Assembly (NCBI GenBank): GCA_014607495.2
Contig: CP053163.1
Span: forward strand, 4,506,716-4,570,715
Direction of reading: 5' to 3'
DNA length: 64,000 bases
From: Carposina sasakii
Taxonomy: Eukaryota > Arthropoda > Insecta > Lepidoptera > Carposinidae
In this document: piece by piece, positions 11,225-22,374 of the stretch
Layout: each line of letters starts with the position of its first letter
How positions within the stretch are numbered: position 1 is the stretch's first letter
Made by a program: the position numbers and the translations under genes
The notes under the pieces: generated by a model
Database searches by the model: none
Told to the model about the DNA's origin: nothing
The model's input: the letters and a program-made list of their open reading frames with translations, nothing else

Positions 11225-13298
11225 TCATTCATCAAAAGTAATCTTTTTACCTTGAAAAGGTAAAATACCAGATTGTTTTTTCTTAGCTTCCCAAGATGGA
11301 TGTAACTTCTCAGGTTTAGCATTGCCATCAAAAGACCTTTTGGTTGCATGTTTATTATTAAAACTATCATTATTCTTTATATGGTCAGGATCATCTCCAA
11401 AAACATTTTTTTTACCTTCAAATGGTAATATACCAGACTTTTTCTTTTTAGCCTCCCATGATGGGTGAATTTTATCAGGTTTAGATTCCATGTCATTACT
11501 TTTAAAGTGTCTTCCACCTCTATCAGAATTATTACTAAATTTATTGCTATAATATCCATTTCTATTTTCATTGTACTTATTAAAACTAGAATTATTATGA
11601 TCATAATTATTTTGCCTAGGTTTAGATTTTGGAATATGGCCGAACATGATAGCTCTTCGATGTTGTCTGTTACCTTGTTTATGAACCTCTTTAACCTCAT
11701 CAGGTTGTCTAGGCTCAGCTACAGACATATAGTTTTCACCTGTTGAGGTTATGAAGAATGGGTCTACAATCTTATTCTCTTTAATTGGAGCTTCATCAGT
11801 TAGTTTATTAAATTTCCTCAACATTATCTTCTCCTTGAAATTCTTGTTCTTATTTAGATCTTTGGGTTTTGGTGCCACCTTTTTGTTTGGTATTTGCATT
11901 AAATTATTCATCTTTCCTACAGGTTTATCCTTACTTTTCTTAGCTAAAATTTCTGTGTTACTATCATTGGACACTATTATTCTTTTATTTTTGCTAATAG
12001 TGCTCTTGTTTTTACTTTTTTCTCTTGAATTTACTTTAAGTGTTGTATTTTCTGTAGGAGCTCCATCTAAATCTAAACTTTTCTCTACCTCGGAATCACT
12101 TTTACTGTCATAATTTTCACTGTCAGAAGGAGCATTATTAAGAGCATTATCATGATCGATTAGGTTATCCTCCTTATCAGAATGGGTACTATCATTATCA
12201 GAATGGGCACTTTCATCATCAGACTGTTGACTTTCATTGTCAGTTTCAACATCATCTTCACTAGAGTGATTTTCAATATTAGAATTTCCTAAATCTTTCC
12301 CATTTTTCTCACCAGCAACCTTATTTTTTGATAAATCAACATCTTCAACATCCCAATCACCTTCAACATTAACAATCTCCTTATTTTCCTTTGCCTTTCT
12401 CTTATTTTTTTGTTTCTCTTTTTCTTCTTTCTTGCGTTTCTTCCTTTCCTCGCGTGACATTAATAAATCATCTATGGGTACAGCAGAATATCTTGATCTC
12501 AGGAAATTGTACTTGTCTTCAAGTGATTTGTGAAGAAGCAAGCGAGCACATACTTTGTCCTTATTTACTTCTGGATGATTTAAAAAGTCTTTGACATTCC
12601 CTTTATGAGTGATTATAAATCTTGCTACCTCCTTCACTTTCAATTTCTGAAATAAGTTGAAGAGAATTTAGTAAGTAATCCAATGCTCTTAACCTTGCAA
12701 AACTTGGATACTAACATCTGGCACATCAAACTAAATGGAAATTATCTGAAGGAATGTATGTTTCACTTATATAACCAGTGATCTAAATCAAATAAGTAGG
12801 TAAGTAGGTTTATAGTAAAAATTTATTTCTTAGTCATTCAGGTAATGGGTTCTATGAATTTCATTTGAGATTTATGTAAAATCCAACATTTAGATTAAAC
12901 TTATTGCATTTAATGAAAAAACACTGTAGAAATATACCTTCAATATCAGCACTTCACGGACAGCCAACTCTGCTTTCCGTTTTAGTTTTTCACTTTTTTT
13001 CTCTGCAAACACTTTTGCTTTTCTTGTCAGCTTGTGTATTATTTGTATCCGAGCTTGATTGAATTTATTTTTCATTTGAATTAACTGCAAATTACGTAAA
13101 TAAGGATAGTGATGAAATATAAAAATAAAAAATCTGGATTTTCTACATTATTTTGAAGGTGTAATTAGCTAGACAGTTACACAAAGTGAAAATGGGAATA
13201 ATAAATAAAAATTGTTTTTATGCTCCATTCTCATAGAAATCAAACAAGTATTTACTTACTTCATTATTAAATGCTAATTTTACGGCACCAACTTCCAT
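11225..13298 (-). CDS. SRFBP1: SRFBP1 / BUD22-family nucleolar protein
   Basis: Three in-phase exons: 13298-13260 (ATG), 13084-12938 and 12646-11225, giving about 535 residues. The N-terminus is basic and helical (residues 1-130, ending near RSRYSAVPIDDLL). The middle is rich in D, E, S and K with many short acidic repeats, as expected of a nucleolar, disordered protein. The C-terminus carries the family hallmark HPSWEAKKK..GILPF.GKK, here twice, the last copy ending in KITFDE at the stop. BUD22/SRFBP1 proteins act in ribosome small-subunit biogenesis; vertebrate SRFBP1 also binds serum response factor. AATAAA on the coding strand at 11204-11199 is a good poly(A) signal. Open frames on the other strand are shadows. 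Family assignment is firm; a role beyond ribosome biogenesis is not shown. Confidence 0.85.
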
Positions 13299-13524
13299 TA
13301 TTGCGTCTCAAGTGGGGGAAACTTTAAAACTTATGTGTGAGTGAATGTGAGGTGATTTGGTAGAGGTTATGATTTGTTTTGAATGCGATATATTTTTTTA
13401 AATTTATATCTGATGAATACAATATGCAAAACTATTTATATTAGCATAAAGTAAACCTTATTTTACACATAATTTTATTCAAAATAAATCTAAAACTATG
13501 AGCAGAACAAGCTCACAGATCCAA

Positions 13525-13932
13525 TTTTTTTTTTTAGTTTATCCCGAAGGAAAGGCATGGGGAACTAAGCCCATACAGCCTAATCATTGTTAAGTAAAAT
13601 GTATTCTGAATTTATGATGGATGGTAATGATGATGATGAATGGAAACGTCGGGAAAATCCTCAAGAACAAGTGTAAAGTTAGTCAAAATGAAAAATTATT
13701 GCAGAAACAACTTACATGCGCCCATGAAGAGATCGTAATCCGGCTAAAATTTCACTCGGCTTACCTGCGTATAAAACCATGCACACGCACTAGATTCACA
13801 GCACAAGTAATCAAAATATAACTTATCTACCAGAAAACATCACTTAACGGACACATGCAAGCCATTTACAAATAATTTTTGATTTTCACAAGAAAATTAC
13901 ACCTGCACCCTTCCAGCTTTTCCCGCCGAATC
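13525..13932 (-). mobile_element. Unclassified ~400-bp poly(A) SINE-like retroposon, copy 1 (inverted)
   Basis: Flanked by a perfect 13-bp direct repeat, CTCACAGATCCAA, at 13512-13524 and 13933-13945. On the minus strand it begins GATTCGGCGGGAAAAGCTGG and ends GGGATAAACTAAA plus a poly(A) run. These are marks of LINE-driven retroposition. No tRNA, 7SL or 5S head is recognisable. A 66-codon open frame on the plus strand is broken in other copies and is probably not coding. Confidence 0.75.
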
Positions 13933-13984
13933 CTCACAGATCCAAACAATAACATGTGCAAACATGTGTTATTGACATTGACAG

Positions 13985-14105
13985 TATCATTTTTTTAGAT
14001 TATCCCAAAGGAAACCATGTCCATGCAAATATCTTCAATGTGATGAATGGTAATGATGAATGAGAAAATGCTCAAAAACTAATGTATAAGTTTCCAATAT
14101 CTAAC
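13985..14105 (-). repeat. Old degraded copy of the same SINE-like family
   Basis: TTTTTTTAGATTATCCCAAAG..GATGAATGGTAATGATGAATGAG..GCTCAAAAACTAATGTATAAG resembles the 3' half of the neighbouring retroposon in the same orientation but is much diverged. Confidence 0.45.
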
Positions 14106-14268
14106 AAATTGTAGTTTGTTTGAAAGTGGTATAACGTCAATTACTCGCACTTGCTTTCAAGAGCGCCAGCAATAGGTACTCTTCTCGTGTAAGTAATTGG
14201 AAATTTATGATTTTTTCTATGTTGGCACTAGCTTTTATTTAATAATTGTGCTGACTGACGTAAACTGA

Positions 14269-14677
14269 GGATTCGGCGGGAAAAACTGGAAGGGTGTAGG
14301 TGTAACTTTCTTGTGAAAATCAAAAATTATTTGTAAATGGCTTGCATGTGTCCGTAAAGTGATGTTTTCTGGTAGATAAGTTATATTTTGATTACTTGTG
14401 ATGTGAATCTAGTGCGTGTGCATGGTTTTATACGCAGGTAAGCTGAGTAAAACTTTAGCCGGAATACGATCTCTTCATGGGCCCATGTAAGTTGTTTCTG
14501 CAATTATTTTTCACTTTGACTAACTTTACACTTGTTCTTGAGGATTTTCCCGACGTTTCATTCATCATCATCATTATCATCTATCATAAATTCAGAAATC
14601 ATTTACTAAATACAATGGCTGTATGGGCTTAGTTCCCCTTGCCTTTCCTTCGGGATAAACTAAACAAAACAAAAAAA
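14269..14677 (+). mobile_element. SINE-like retroposon, copy A
   Basis: Its flanks are TGACGTAAACTGA at 14256-14268 and 14678-14690, an exact 13-bp target duplication. Its 5' part differs at several sites from copies at 14714 and 15159 (AAAAACTGG, GGTGTAGGTG, TTGCATGTGTCC), while its 3' half is essentially identical to that of the 14714 copy. Confidence 0.8.
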
Positions 14678-14713
14678 TGACGTAAACTGACGTTTCCGTT
14701 TTCTTTTTATCGG

Positions 14714-15122
14714 GATTCGGCGGGAAAAGCTGGAAGGGTGCAGGTGTAATTTTCTTGTGAAAATCAAAAATTATTTGTAAATGGCATGTATGAATCCGTA
14801 AAGTGATGTTTTCTGGTAGATAAGTTATATTTTGATTACTTGTGATGTGAATCTAGTGCGTGTGCATGGTTTTATACGCAGGTAAGCTGAGTAAAACTTT
14901 AGCCGGAATACGATCTCTTCATGGGCCCATGTAAGTTGTTTCTGCAATTATTTTTCACTTTGACTAACTTTACACTTGTTCTTGAGGATTTTCCCGACGT
15001 TTCCATTCATCATCATCATTATCATCTATCATAAATTCAGAAATCATTTACTAAATACAATGGCTGTATGGGCTTAGTTCCCCTTGCCTTTCCTTCGGGA
15101 TAAACTAAACAAAACAAAAAAA
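14714..15122 (+). mobile_element. SINE-like retroposon, hybrid copy (B start, A end)
   Basis: The 5' flank is TCTTTTTATCGG (14702-14713), which is the target site of copy B, and the 3' flank is TGACGTAAACTGA (15123-15135), the target site of copy A. Its 5' sequence follows copy B and its 3' sequence follows copy A. This is the product expected from unequal exchange between A and B. Confidence 0.8.
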
Positions 15123-15158
15123 TGACGTAAACTGACGTTTCCGTTTTCTTTTTATCGG

Positions 15159-15558
15159 GATTCGGCGGGAAAAGCTGGAAGGGTGCAGGTGTAATTTTCT
15201 TGTGAAAATCAAAAATTATTTGTAAATGGCATGTATGAATCCGTAAAGTGATGTTTTCTGGTAGATAAGTTATATTTTGATTACTTGTGATGTGAATCTA
15301 GTGCGTGTGCATGGTTTTATACGCAGGTAAGTTGAGTCAAACTTTAGCCGGAATACGATCTCTTCATGGGCCCATGTAAGTTGTATCTGCAAAAATTTTT
15401 CATTTTGACTAACTTTACACTTGTTCTTGAGGATTTTCCCGGCGTTTCCATTCATCACCATTATTATCATCCATCATAAATTCAGAAATCATTTACTAAA
15501 GACAATGGCTGTATGGGCATAGTTCCCTGTCCTTCGGGATAAACCAAACAAAAAAAAA
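15159..15558 (+). mobile_element. SINE-like retroposon, copy B
   Basis: Flanked by TCTTTTTATCGG at 15147-15158 and 15559-15570, a 12-bp target duplication. It ends with CCTTCGGGATAAACCAAACA and poly(A). It lies immediately upstream of the inferred RpL36 first exon. Confidence 0.8.
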
Positions 15559-15591
15559 TCTTTTTATCGGTTCTGTCAATTCGGAATGTAC
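15559..15591 (+). promoter_or_regulatory. RpL36: Putative RpL36 start region and noncoding exon 1
   Basis: Ribosomal protein genes start at a pyrimidine-rich TCT initiator. TCTTTTTATCGG at 15559-15570 fits, and the stretch after it ends at a plausible donor (GTAC|GTAAATAAT, at 15591/15592), which would splice to the acceptor before the ATG exon at 15740. The pyrimidine-rich segment also occurs at 14699-14713 and 15144-15158 through SINE insertion and duplication. This is inference from motif and position only. Confidence 0.45.
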
Positions 15592-15740
15592 GTAAATAAT
15601 TATTCCTGTAAAATATCTTAAAATATCGATATAATCAATGTATAAAAATTTATAATTTAATTGTATACTGTAAAGGCATTTGATAGTGTAGTTTTATGTC
15701 AAGTGATTTCGCCATCAACAAATTTCTTTGTTATTTCAGC

Positions 15741-16757
15741 ATGGCTCCCCGGTTTGAGATTGCAGTTGGTCTGCGAAAAGGCCATAAAACTACTAAAATT
15801 TCTGCTGGAAGAAAAGGTATTACAGACAAAGCTATCAGAGTCCGACCAGCCAGGCTAAAGGGTGTAAGTACCTAGCTTTAAATCTTCACTGTATAAGGTT
15901 ATGTTTTGAACTTTGTTTTCGAACTTGCCTTTTCTTATTTACATTAACTACTTAATTAATGCTCTGCTCTTGCCTGCTCCTGAGTAGATCAACTAAATCC
16001 GCAAAGGTAGCTATTATTTCTACCGTATATAAATGTCCAGTTTGCATTCGACTGAACATTAGTTTGGTCTACTGGAAGCTTAGGAATACTAATTCTAAAT
16101 TAGAACTGTACTATTTCTTGTCAATTTCATTTTCAGCTACAAACTAAGCACTCCAAATTCGTGCGAGATCTCGTACGTGAGGTTGTTGGTCATGCTCAGT
16201 ATGAAAAGAGAGCTATGGAATTGTTGAAGGTATGTTACATTTTAGTATTTTATGATCCTAAATCATCAATCATGTGATATCATTTTAGTGTTGGATACAA
16301 ATTGTACTGTAATGTCTGATTGTAATCAATCACATAAGTACTATCTGTTCATTTGGTGATATGAATCTATTTAGATGGGAGAGCAATATTTAAAATTCCG
16401 TGAAGTAATGATGGAGCTATATTAGTAAACGGCAATATTTTGAAGGAGGTATGTGACTGAAGTTAATGTGGAATTTGACTCAGTACCTATATCCAGGTGT
16501 GTATGAATGATGATAAGCTGGAGGGACAGCTGAAAAGATCTGCCTCCACTTCTATATCTCTGTGTGTATGTGTTCCTACTCATTATTCACTTTGTAACTT
16601 TCAGGTATCAAAGGATAAGCGTGCCCTTAAATTCTTGAAGCGTCGCCTGGGCACCCACATCCGCGCTAAGAGGAAGCGTGAAGAGCTCAGCAACGTCCTG
16701 TCTCAGATGAGGAAGGCTGCTGCGCAAGCCCATCATGCTACTACTCATACTAAGTGA
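15741..16757 (+). CDS. RpL36: 60S ribosomal protein L36 (eL36)
   Basis: Three in-phase exons: 15741-15863 (41 codons from [19 protein letters not shown]), 16137-16229 (31 codons) and 16605-16757 (50 codons and stop), giving 122 residues, close to the usual length of the family. The end [20 protein letters not shown] is diagnostic of eL36, a component of the large cytosolic ribosomal subunit. The protein is strongly basic, as expected. The acceptor TTTCAG lies one base before the ATG, so a noncoding first exon must lie upstream. AATAAA follows right after the stop. Nothing suggests a pseudogene: introns are present and there are no breaks. Confidence 0.95.
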
Positions 16758-17251
16758 ATAAACCTTAACTAATACATCTTGTTTTATTAATTGTTTTTAC
16801 TATAATGAATAATAGGATAAGTTCAAATTTCTAGAAAGAAAGAATGAAATAGTCAATAGACTGGCAACTACTAAAATCTAGCCCATGCAGCTCGTTGCAA
16901 CTTTCCATGGTGACCCCTTGGTTCCTGTCACCCTAGGGGGCTAATAAGACAATTTTTATGAACAAAAGAGACTATTCTAGAGATGTGCATCTGGATTGAG
17001 AATATAACGGAATTATGGCTTTACCAAAACTGACGGCTTGCCACTTCAATTGCTATTTTCACAGTATGTGGTTGAAGTAAGCAAACTGCTGTCACTGTAT
17101 GTCAGGATGCACCATTATGAGAACTACCTACCTACAGTTCAAACTAGGTACTTGTGTCATGGTGTGATAGATACGTCTCATTCGTGAGCTGTGTAGATTA
17201 GAAGAAATAGAGTAGAGCGTAAGCCGGGAGCCGCTTCCAGTTTTACTGAAC

Positions 17252-17569
17252 CTTTTGTGGAAGCCCTCGCCGCGTACTTCCTACCTAATCATAGGTGATA
17301 GATACTCGTACCTATCTAGGTCATTTTGTTCCATTACTCGCAGTTGTAGTTCATCGTCAATTAATGATTAACGATGCCTTACTGCGAGTGAATTAGTCGG
17401 ATTTTTAGAATAAAACCGTGTAAGTAATGGGTTTTAGAGTTTCATAATAATTAGTGGTTTACTAATTTCTATAATCCTGAGGATGCCACGGTTGTTGGCG
17501 AAACATATGTAGATTCTTCTAGGAGGTAATCTATGGGTGGGAAGTACGCGGCGAGGGCTTCCACAAAAG
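17252..17569. mobile_element. Inverted-repeat element (34-bp arms)
   Basis: CTTTTGTGGAAGCCCTCGCC and GCGTACTTCCTACC at 17252-17285 are mirrored at 17536-17569 with one mismatch. The interior contains ATCCTGAGGATGCCACGGTT and GAAACATATG, which recurs in diverged form at about 50457-50490. It is a likely nonautonomous DNA element without coding sequence. Confidence 0.5.
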
Positions 17570-18570
17570 AGAGACCTGAACTAGACCTTGCAAGCAAGCA
17601 TTGATTAGTGTACAAGTAGACACTAACAACAAACTTGACTACGTTAGCGATAGCTTATTTGACCCTAGCTAGCAGAACCGACCCCCTTTAACTTGCGTCA
17701 TAATAACAAGATAAAATCTTCCTTTCATAAATTGTAAACATCTCAAAATAATAAAATCTAGGTGCAACCACACTAGATAAAATATTAATATCGATAGCTT
17801 CGGAATAGCTATCCGCCCCCAATCCCGGTTTTGAAGCTGATTATGATACTAAGTAAAAGTGCTGTTCTAAGCAATTATTAATCAGGTAGGTAGGTACTTT
17901 ATAGTGAAATAATCAGGTAGTAATTAATATTACGTCGCTGACATTTTGTTTATGTATGGGAACGCGAAACCGGCGACGCTGCGCCCCCTGCTGATTTCAA
18001 GACCGAGGCCTAATCAAGACCTAATGGCATTGACAGAGTAATAGTGTTCTGTGCATTGACCACTTAACGCACAGAGGAGCTGTGTCCTAACTCCTATGTG
18101 ATGCCTGTATATTAGCTGTCCAATCTGCACTATCCCTTATACATAGCATGCAATGGATCACAGGCCTAATAAAGTTCGACGTGTGTGACGGACGTGGACA
18201 CTATTTTATTCAAATTAATCGCACGTCCGTCGGGCATCCGTCGTAGTAGTCTATCCATAATTTATAAAATACTCCCATGTCTGGTTTCGGAACTAATATT
18301 TTTGGTAGGCAGAGTTACATAGATCAAAAGCAACTAGCGCCCCCGTTGATAGGAATCTAAGAAAATAATTTACATCATTGGTACTAGCCTTGGGGTCATA
18401 TTGATATCGATATTGTAAAGTGATGTAGGTAATAACAGCGACTTGGACATAGTTCACTTCAATCCAATTTAGTAGGTAGGTAGGTACTTAGGGGAATTGA
18501 AATAAGAATGTGTTTTGTTCGTACACAAGGTGTTTCTCGAAAAAAATTTGATCACATTCTATATTAAATA
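17570..18570. other. Intergenic, no clear feature
   Basis: No gene or bounded repeat was identified here; short open frames only. Confidence 0.35.
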
Positions 18571-18769
18571 CTAGTGGACGCCCGCGACTCCGTCCCCGTG
18601 GACTGCAGAAAAAACAAAATGTCGAAATTATCCGGGATAAAAAGTAGCCTATATGTTAAGTGGGACTTGTCACAATATATTCCTGAAAACTGCATCGAAA
18701 TCGGTCCAGCCGTTTCTGAGATTAGCGTGCACAAACATCGATTCGTTACAATTTTTTTATATGAATAGA
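18571..18769 (-). mobile_element. Short complete Helitron (199 bp)
   Basis: On the minus strand it begins TCTATTCATATAAAAAAATT and ends with the CGCG-GAC..GTC-CGCG hairpin, GGGCGTCCA and CTAG (18574-18571). An A precedes the 5' end and a T follows the 3' end, so the A^T target rule is kept. It is a deletion derivative of the family at 55406-55754. Confidence 0.75.
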
Positions 18770-18780
18770 TTTTCATAAAT

Positions 18781-19090
18781 ATGTATATGTCGCAGTAAGA
18801 TAGATAAAGCCGTAAATATAGTTATATCCCTAGGGATATAACTATATACCGTAACATAGTTATTTATTACTATCTCACTAGAAATATAGTTATCGTCTTA
18901 AACTTAAACATGTAACCTAACACCAAAGAAATCGGCGGCGATTCTTCTAACCTATATTGCCAAATTCGGATCCGCCGAAAAGTGAGTGAGAAAGAAAGAA
19001 AGTAATGAATCGCTTTCGTATAACCCTTTCGTAAATCCCTAGGGATATAACTATATTACGGCTTTATCTATCTTACTGCGACATATACAT
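18781..19090. mobile_element. MITE with ~55-bp terminal inverted repeats
   Basis: Left end ATGTATATGTCGCAGTAAGA followed by TAGATAAAGCCGTAA is mirrored almost perfectly at 19036-19090. Each arm ends in the palindrome ATATCCCTAGGGATAT. The interior (about 200 bp) has no coding sequence. Confidence 0.7.
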
Positions 19091-19384
19091 ATACAGTAGA
19101 CCATATTATCATTTAAATTATTTCAGTGCAGTTCACGTGCACAGAATGCCACTGATCTAGTAAGTGACAAGACAAGTCTCTTCTGAACTTATTTAGGACA
19201 ATCAATATGGTCAATTGTTAACGTCACAAACCTCTTTTCTCTCTCAACCATTTATGTTAAGAACGGAGAGGTCTATCACCTGACTAAGATTAAATTTATG
19301 TTTAAGTGTGACAGCCAGAATCGACCGTAATTTAATATTAATGGATAGTAATATGATATGAAGATAATAAAATGATTAAATAAA

Positions 19385-20765
19385 GATTTATCAAATCTTT
19401 TATTACAAGTGTTTGTGGACCAAATATGCTTACACAATAACTTTTATGAATTTAGATAATTTTGTAACTAAACAATAACACTGGTTAATTCCAGTATGTT
19501 AAACCAACATTATATTATTTTTACTGATTATAGGTATAATCAAGCACAAGATACTATTCCAATTTAAAATCGTATCACATTATATGTGTTGTATAGAACC
19601 CAATAATATTTCACTGGAATATTGATTACAAGAAAGTATGCTTTAAAAATAATCTATTTTACCAACACAAGTAGTATACTAAAAGTAAAAGTTAATCTAA
19701 AACCCTTAAGTCTGATTAACAAAAATCTCAAGACCTCTTTATATCACTAGAAACAGATGAATGAATGCTCTAAGTAAAGCTGAAAATATGAGACAGTTTT
19801 GGATTGAGGCAGTAAAACAAAACTGCATAGGAAACTAAAGATAGTCAATGTTGCACTGTGACCATCAATTTTTTATACAGATAAACATGTTAGCCCTTCC
19901 TCTTCGTCTCAACCCAAAGCTATTTCATGTCCCAGTCTTTACTTAACAATGTTTTACATCACAATATATTTCAAAACAGAGTTTCCAAACTCTTCAACAA
20001 TAACACCTAAGGGCACCCTAACATAAGCATATATATATCAATAAATGCAGACCCCACTTCCAAAACCTATAAAGGCAAGTTTTTTTGGAATGAAACATTA
20101 TAATGAAAGTCATCTGTACAAATTGATTTGACAAAGTACTTAATCCATACATAGTTTTTTAGTAGTAAAAATAAATTTAGTTGCTAACTAATTTACTACA
20201 TAGATAGGCAACATTATATTCATAACTAAGCTAGTAGGTTTCCAAGTCCTTTAATTTATTGACCTGATTTAAAATGTTCTTATTTACCTAAAAATAAATG
20301 TGTTAAACAAGTAATTTTGTGTTTATGTATTTTCACAAAACTGAAATTTAATTTTCATTGTTGGTTACATTCTTAATATTGGTCTATATGTACAATGTTA
20401 AATTGTTAATCATCATGACCTCTAGGCTAAGTATACAATTTGTATGGAACTTCTTTAATTATTAAATTGTCCTAATAAGATTAAAACAAAACTGATTACT
20501 ACTACATTAAAAGTAGTTTTTAACATTGAACATGAGCAGGTATTTCTCTACTTATTTAAGAACCTTACGGCAATAGATCCAGAAAGCTGTATGTATTTCA
20601 TTAAAGAAGTCAGGTTATAACAATAAACAAAGTGTGTTTTAAATGCTATACATTTATAATTGTATAATAATAGTTCTTAACATATTCGAGAAATAACATT
20701 TTATTGCAAGCAAATACTTAGCATGAGACCTTGGATACCTTTCTTAAAATTTAAGTTATAACTAT
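19385..20765 (-). other. Probable long 3' UTR of the PRPP synthetase gene
   Basis: This AT-rich, apparently single-copy stretch holds no repeat boundary and no gene. On the minus strand an AATAAA (complement of TTTATT at about 19399-19404) sits at its far end, consistent with a 3' UTR of roughly 1.35 kb. Transcript data were not available, so the extent is inference. Confidence 0.4.
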
Positions 20766-21722
20766 TTAATATGGAACATTAGAAAACAAATATGACACTG
20801 ATTCTCCATTGTGAGTACGTCTGACAGCTTCAGCCAGCATCATGGAGACATCTATACATTGAATCTTAGGACACTCCTGCATGTGTTTCTCCTGAGGAAT
20901 AGTGTTTGTGACAACTACAGCTTCTAAACAAGCATTGTTGATCCGAGATATGGCAGGACCAGAGAAAATACCATGAGTCAAAATTGCATATACCTTGATG
21001 GCTCCAGCTTCAATTAACTTTTCTGCTGCATGGCAAATAGTTCCACATGTGTCCGCCATGTCATCCACTAAAATAGCTGTGCGGCCCTTGACATCACCAA
21101 CTAATACCATTGAGGCAACTTCATTTGCCTTTTTTCTCTCCTTGTGGATGAGAGCAAACTCTACATTCAATCTATCAGCAATAGAGGTGACCCTCTTAGC
21201 ACCACCTGCATCTGGAGACACCACAATACTAGTCTTCCAGTCAGGAATATTCTCTTTAATCCATTTTAGAACAGCAGGTTCAGCAAAGAGGTTATCCACA
21301 GGAATGTCGAAAAATCCTTGAATTTGAGATGCATGCAGATCCATTGTGATGATATGATCAGCACCAGAGACCGACAGAATATTTGCTACCAGCTTGGCAG
21401 TGATTGGTGCTCTGCTCTTATCCTTCTTGTCTTGCCTTGCGTATGGAAAACAAGGAATAACAGCAGTGACACGAGAAGCTGACGCGATCTTGCAAGCATT
21501 GATCATAATAAGCAATTCCATAAGATTGTCGTTTATTTCACCACTACCGCTTTGCACAATATACACATCTTCTCCTCGGACCGATTCACCAATTTCAACG
21601 CACGTTTCCATGTTGCTAAATTTCTTGGTTACAACTTTTCCTAGGTCAATGCCAAGTCGATCGACGATTTTCTGAGCCAAATCCGGATGCGAGCTTCCGC
21701 TGAATACTTTAATGTTCGGCAT
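20766..21722 (-). CDS. Prps: Ribose-phosphate pyrophosphokinase (PRPP synthetase)
   Basis: The enzyme makes phosphoribosyl pyrophosphate from ribose 5-phosphate and ATP in the cytosol, the entry step to purine, pyrimidine and NAD synthesis. From the ATG at 21722 ([18 protein letters not shown]) the protein has 318 residues, exactly the animal family length. Visible landmarks are [19 protein letters not shown] (ATP-binding flexible region), the family signature [18 protein letters not shown] near residue 128, and the PRPP-binding loop [12 protein letters not shown] near residue 220. The frame stays open upstream to 21854, but that part shows no family resemblance and is probably 5' UTR. The coding region has no intron and no breaks. 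That could be the native state in this lineage or an old retrocopy; no poly(A) tract or target duplication was seen. Confidence 0.92.
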   Translation of the reverse strand: MPNIKVFSGSSHPDLAQKIVDRLGIDLGKVVTKKFSNMETCVEIGESVRGEDVYIVQSGSGEINDNLMELLIMINACKIASASRVTAVIPCFPYARQDKKDKSRAPITAKLVANILSVSGADHIITMDLHASQIQGFFDIPVDNLFAEPAVLKWIKENIPDWKTSIVVSPDAGGAKRVTSIADRLNVEFALIHKERKKANEVASMVLVGDVKGRTAILVDDMADTCGTICHAAEKLIEAGAIKVYAILTHGIFSGPAISRINNACLEAVVVTNTIPQEKHMQECPKIQCIDVSMMLAEAVRRTHNGESVSYLFSNVPY

Positions 21723-21859
21723 CCTTGTTGATAATGGTAACGCGACTTGGTCTAATATATTGACGACTTTTTCAAACGAAATCGTTGATTTCATCAGCAG
21801 AATGGACCGGATTGACCCCTCAGCAGTCCAGCGACTAATGACAAGACAAGACAAACGAC

Positions 21860-22370
21860 CGTAGCAGAACTATTTATGACGAGATAATTTACTGATAAAG
21901 ACGAGGTGGTATTTCTTTATATTACATATGCAACCAAGCAAGCAAAGTATAATATACTAATGTGAAAACAAAACAACACGAGAGAACGCTTATCTTCCTT
22001 CACGCGCTCCGAATTCGTCGTGAATTGGCGTGAATTCGCCGTCGCGCACGCACGTTTTTATATTTTTTTTCTCTGATTTTGATTGCTGACTTTTTTTAAA
22101 GAAGTGAGTGATAATTGTGGAAGTAATATTGACTTCATACAGCCATCTCACTGTCGTAAAATTTTATATTACTTGCCTGTCAACTTTGGAGCGATTTTTA
22201 TATTATGTAGGTACTTGGTTTTTTACCCGTTTTAGGCAGGCCGCAAACGTCCTGTTCAAAATGTTCAGCAAGGCGCACACTGACTGTTCTTATTTTTCAG
22301 AACGGAAAAAGCCTGACGTCCGTTTCGGTGCGTTCGGGTTATAAAAACGTAAAAAACCTAATGCTCCGGC
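21860..22370. promoter_or_regulatory. PRPP synthetase upstream region
   Basis: The coding gene points left, so its promoter should lie here. A GC-richer patch at about 21985-22050 (ACACGAGAGAACGC..GCGTGAATTCGCCGTCGCGC) stands out from the AT-rich surroundings. No TATA box can be assigned with confidence. Confidence 0.3.
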
Positions 22371-22374
22371 ACAT

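Noticed and set aside
11377..12594. Several open frames of 67-120 codons on both strands within the SRFBP1 last exon
   Set aside because: They are antisense or off-frame shadows of a low-complexity, Lys/Glu/Ser-rich coding exon; none has family features.
13621..13821. 66-codon frame on the SINE-like repeat, with a similar one at 15270-15470 on the other strand
   Set aside because: The same region in the copies at 14269 and 14714 has a stop codon, and the repeat behaves as a noncoding retroposon.
21723..21854. N-terminal extension of the PRPP synthetase frame up to 21854
   Set aside because: The family starts at the ATG at 21722 and has 318 residues; the extra 44 codons have no resemblance to any part of it.
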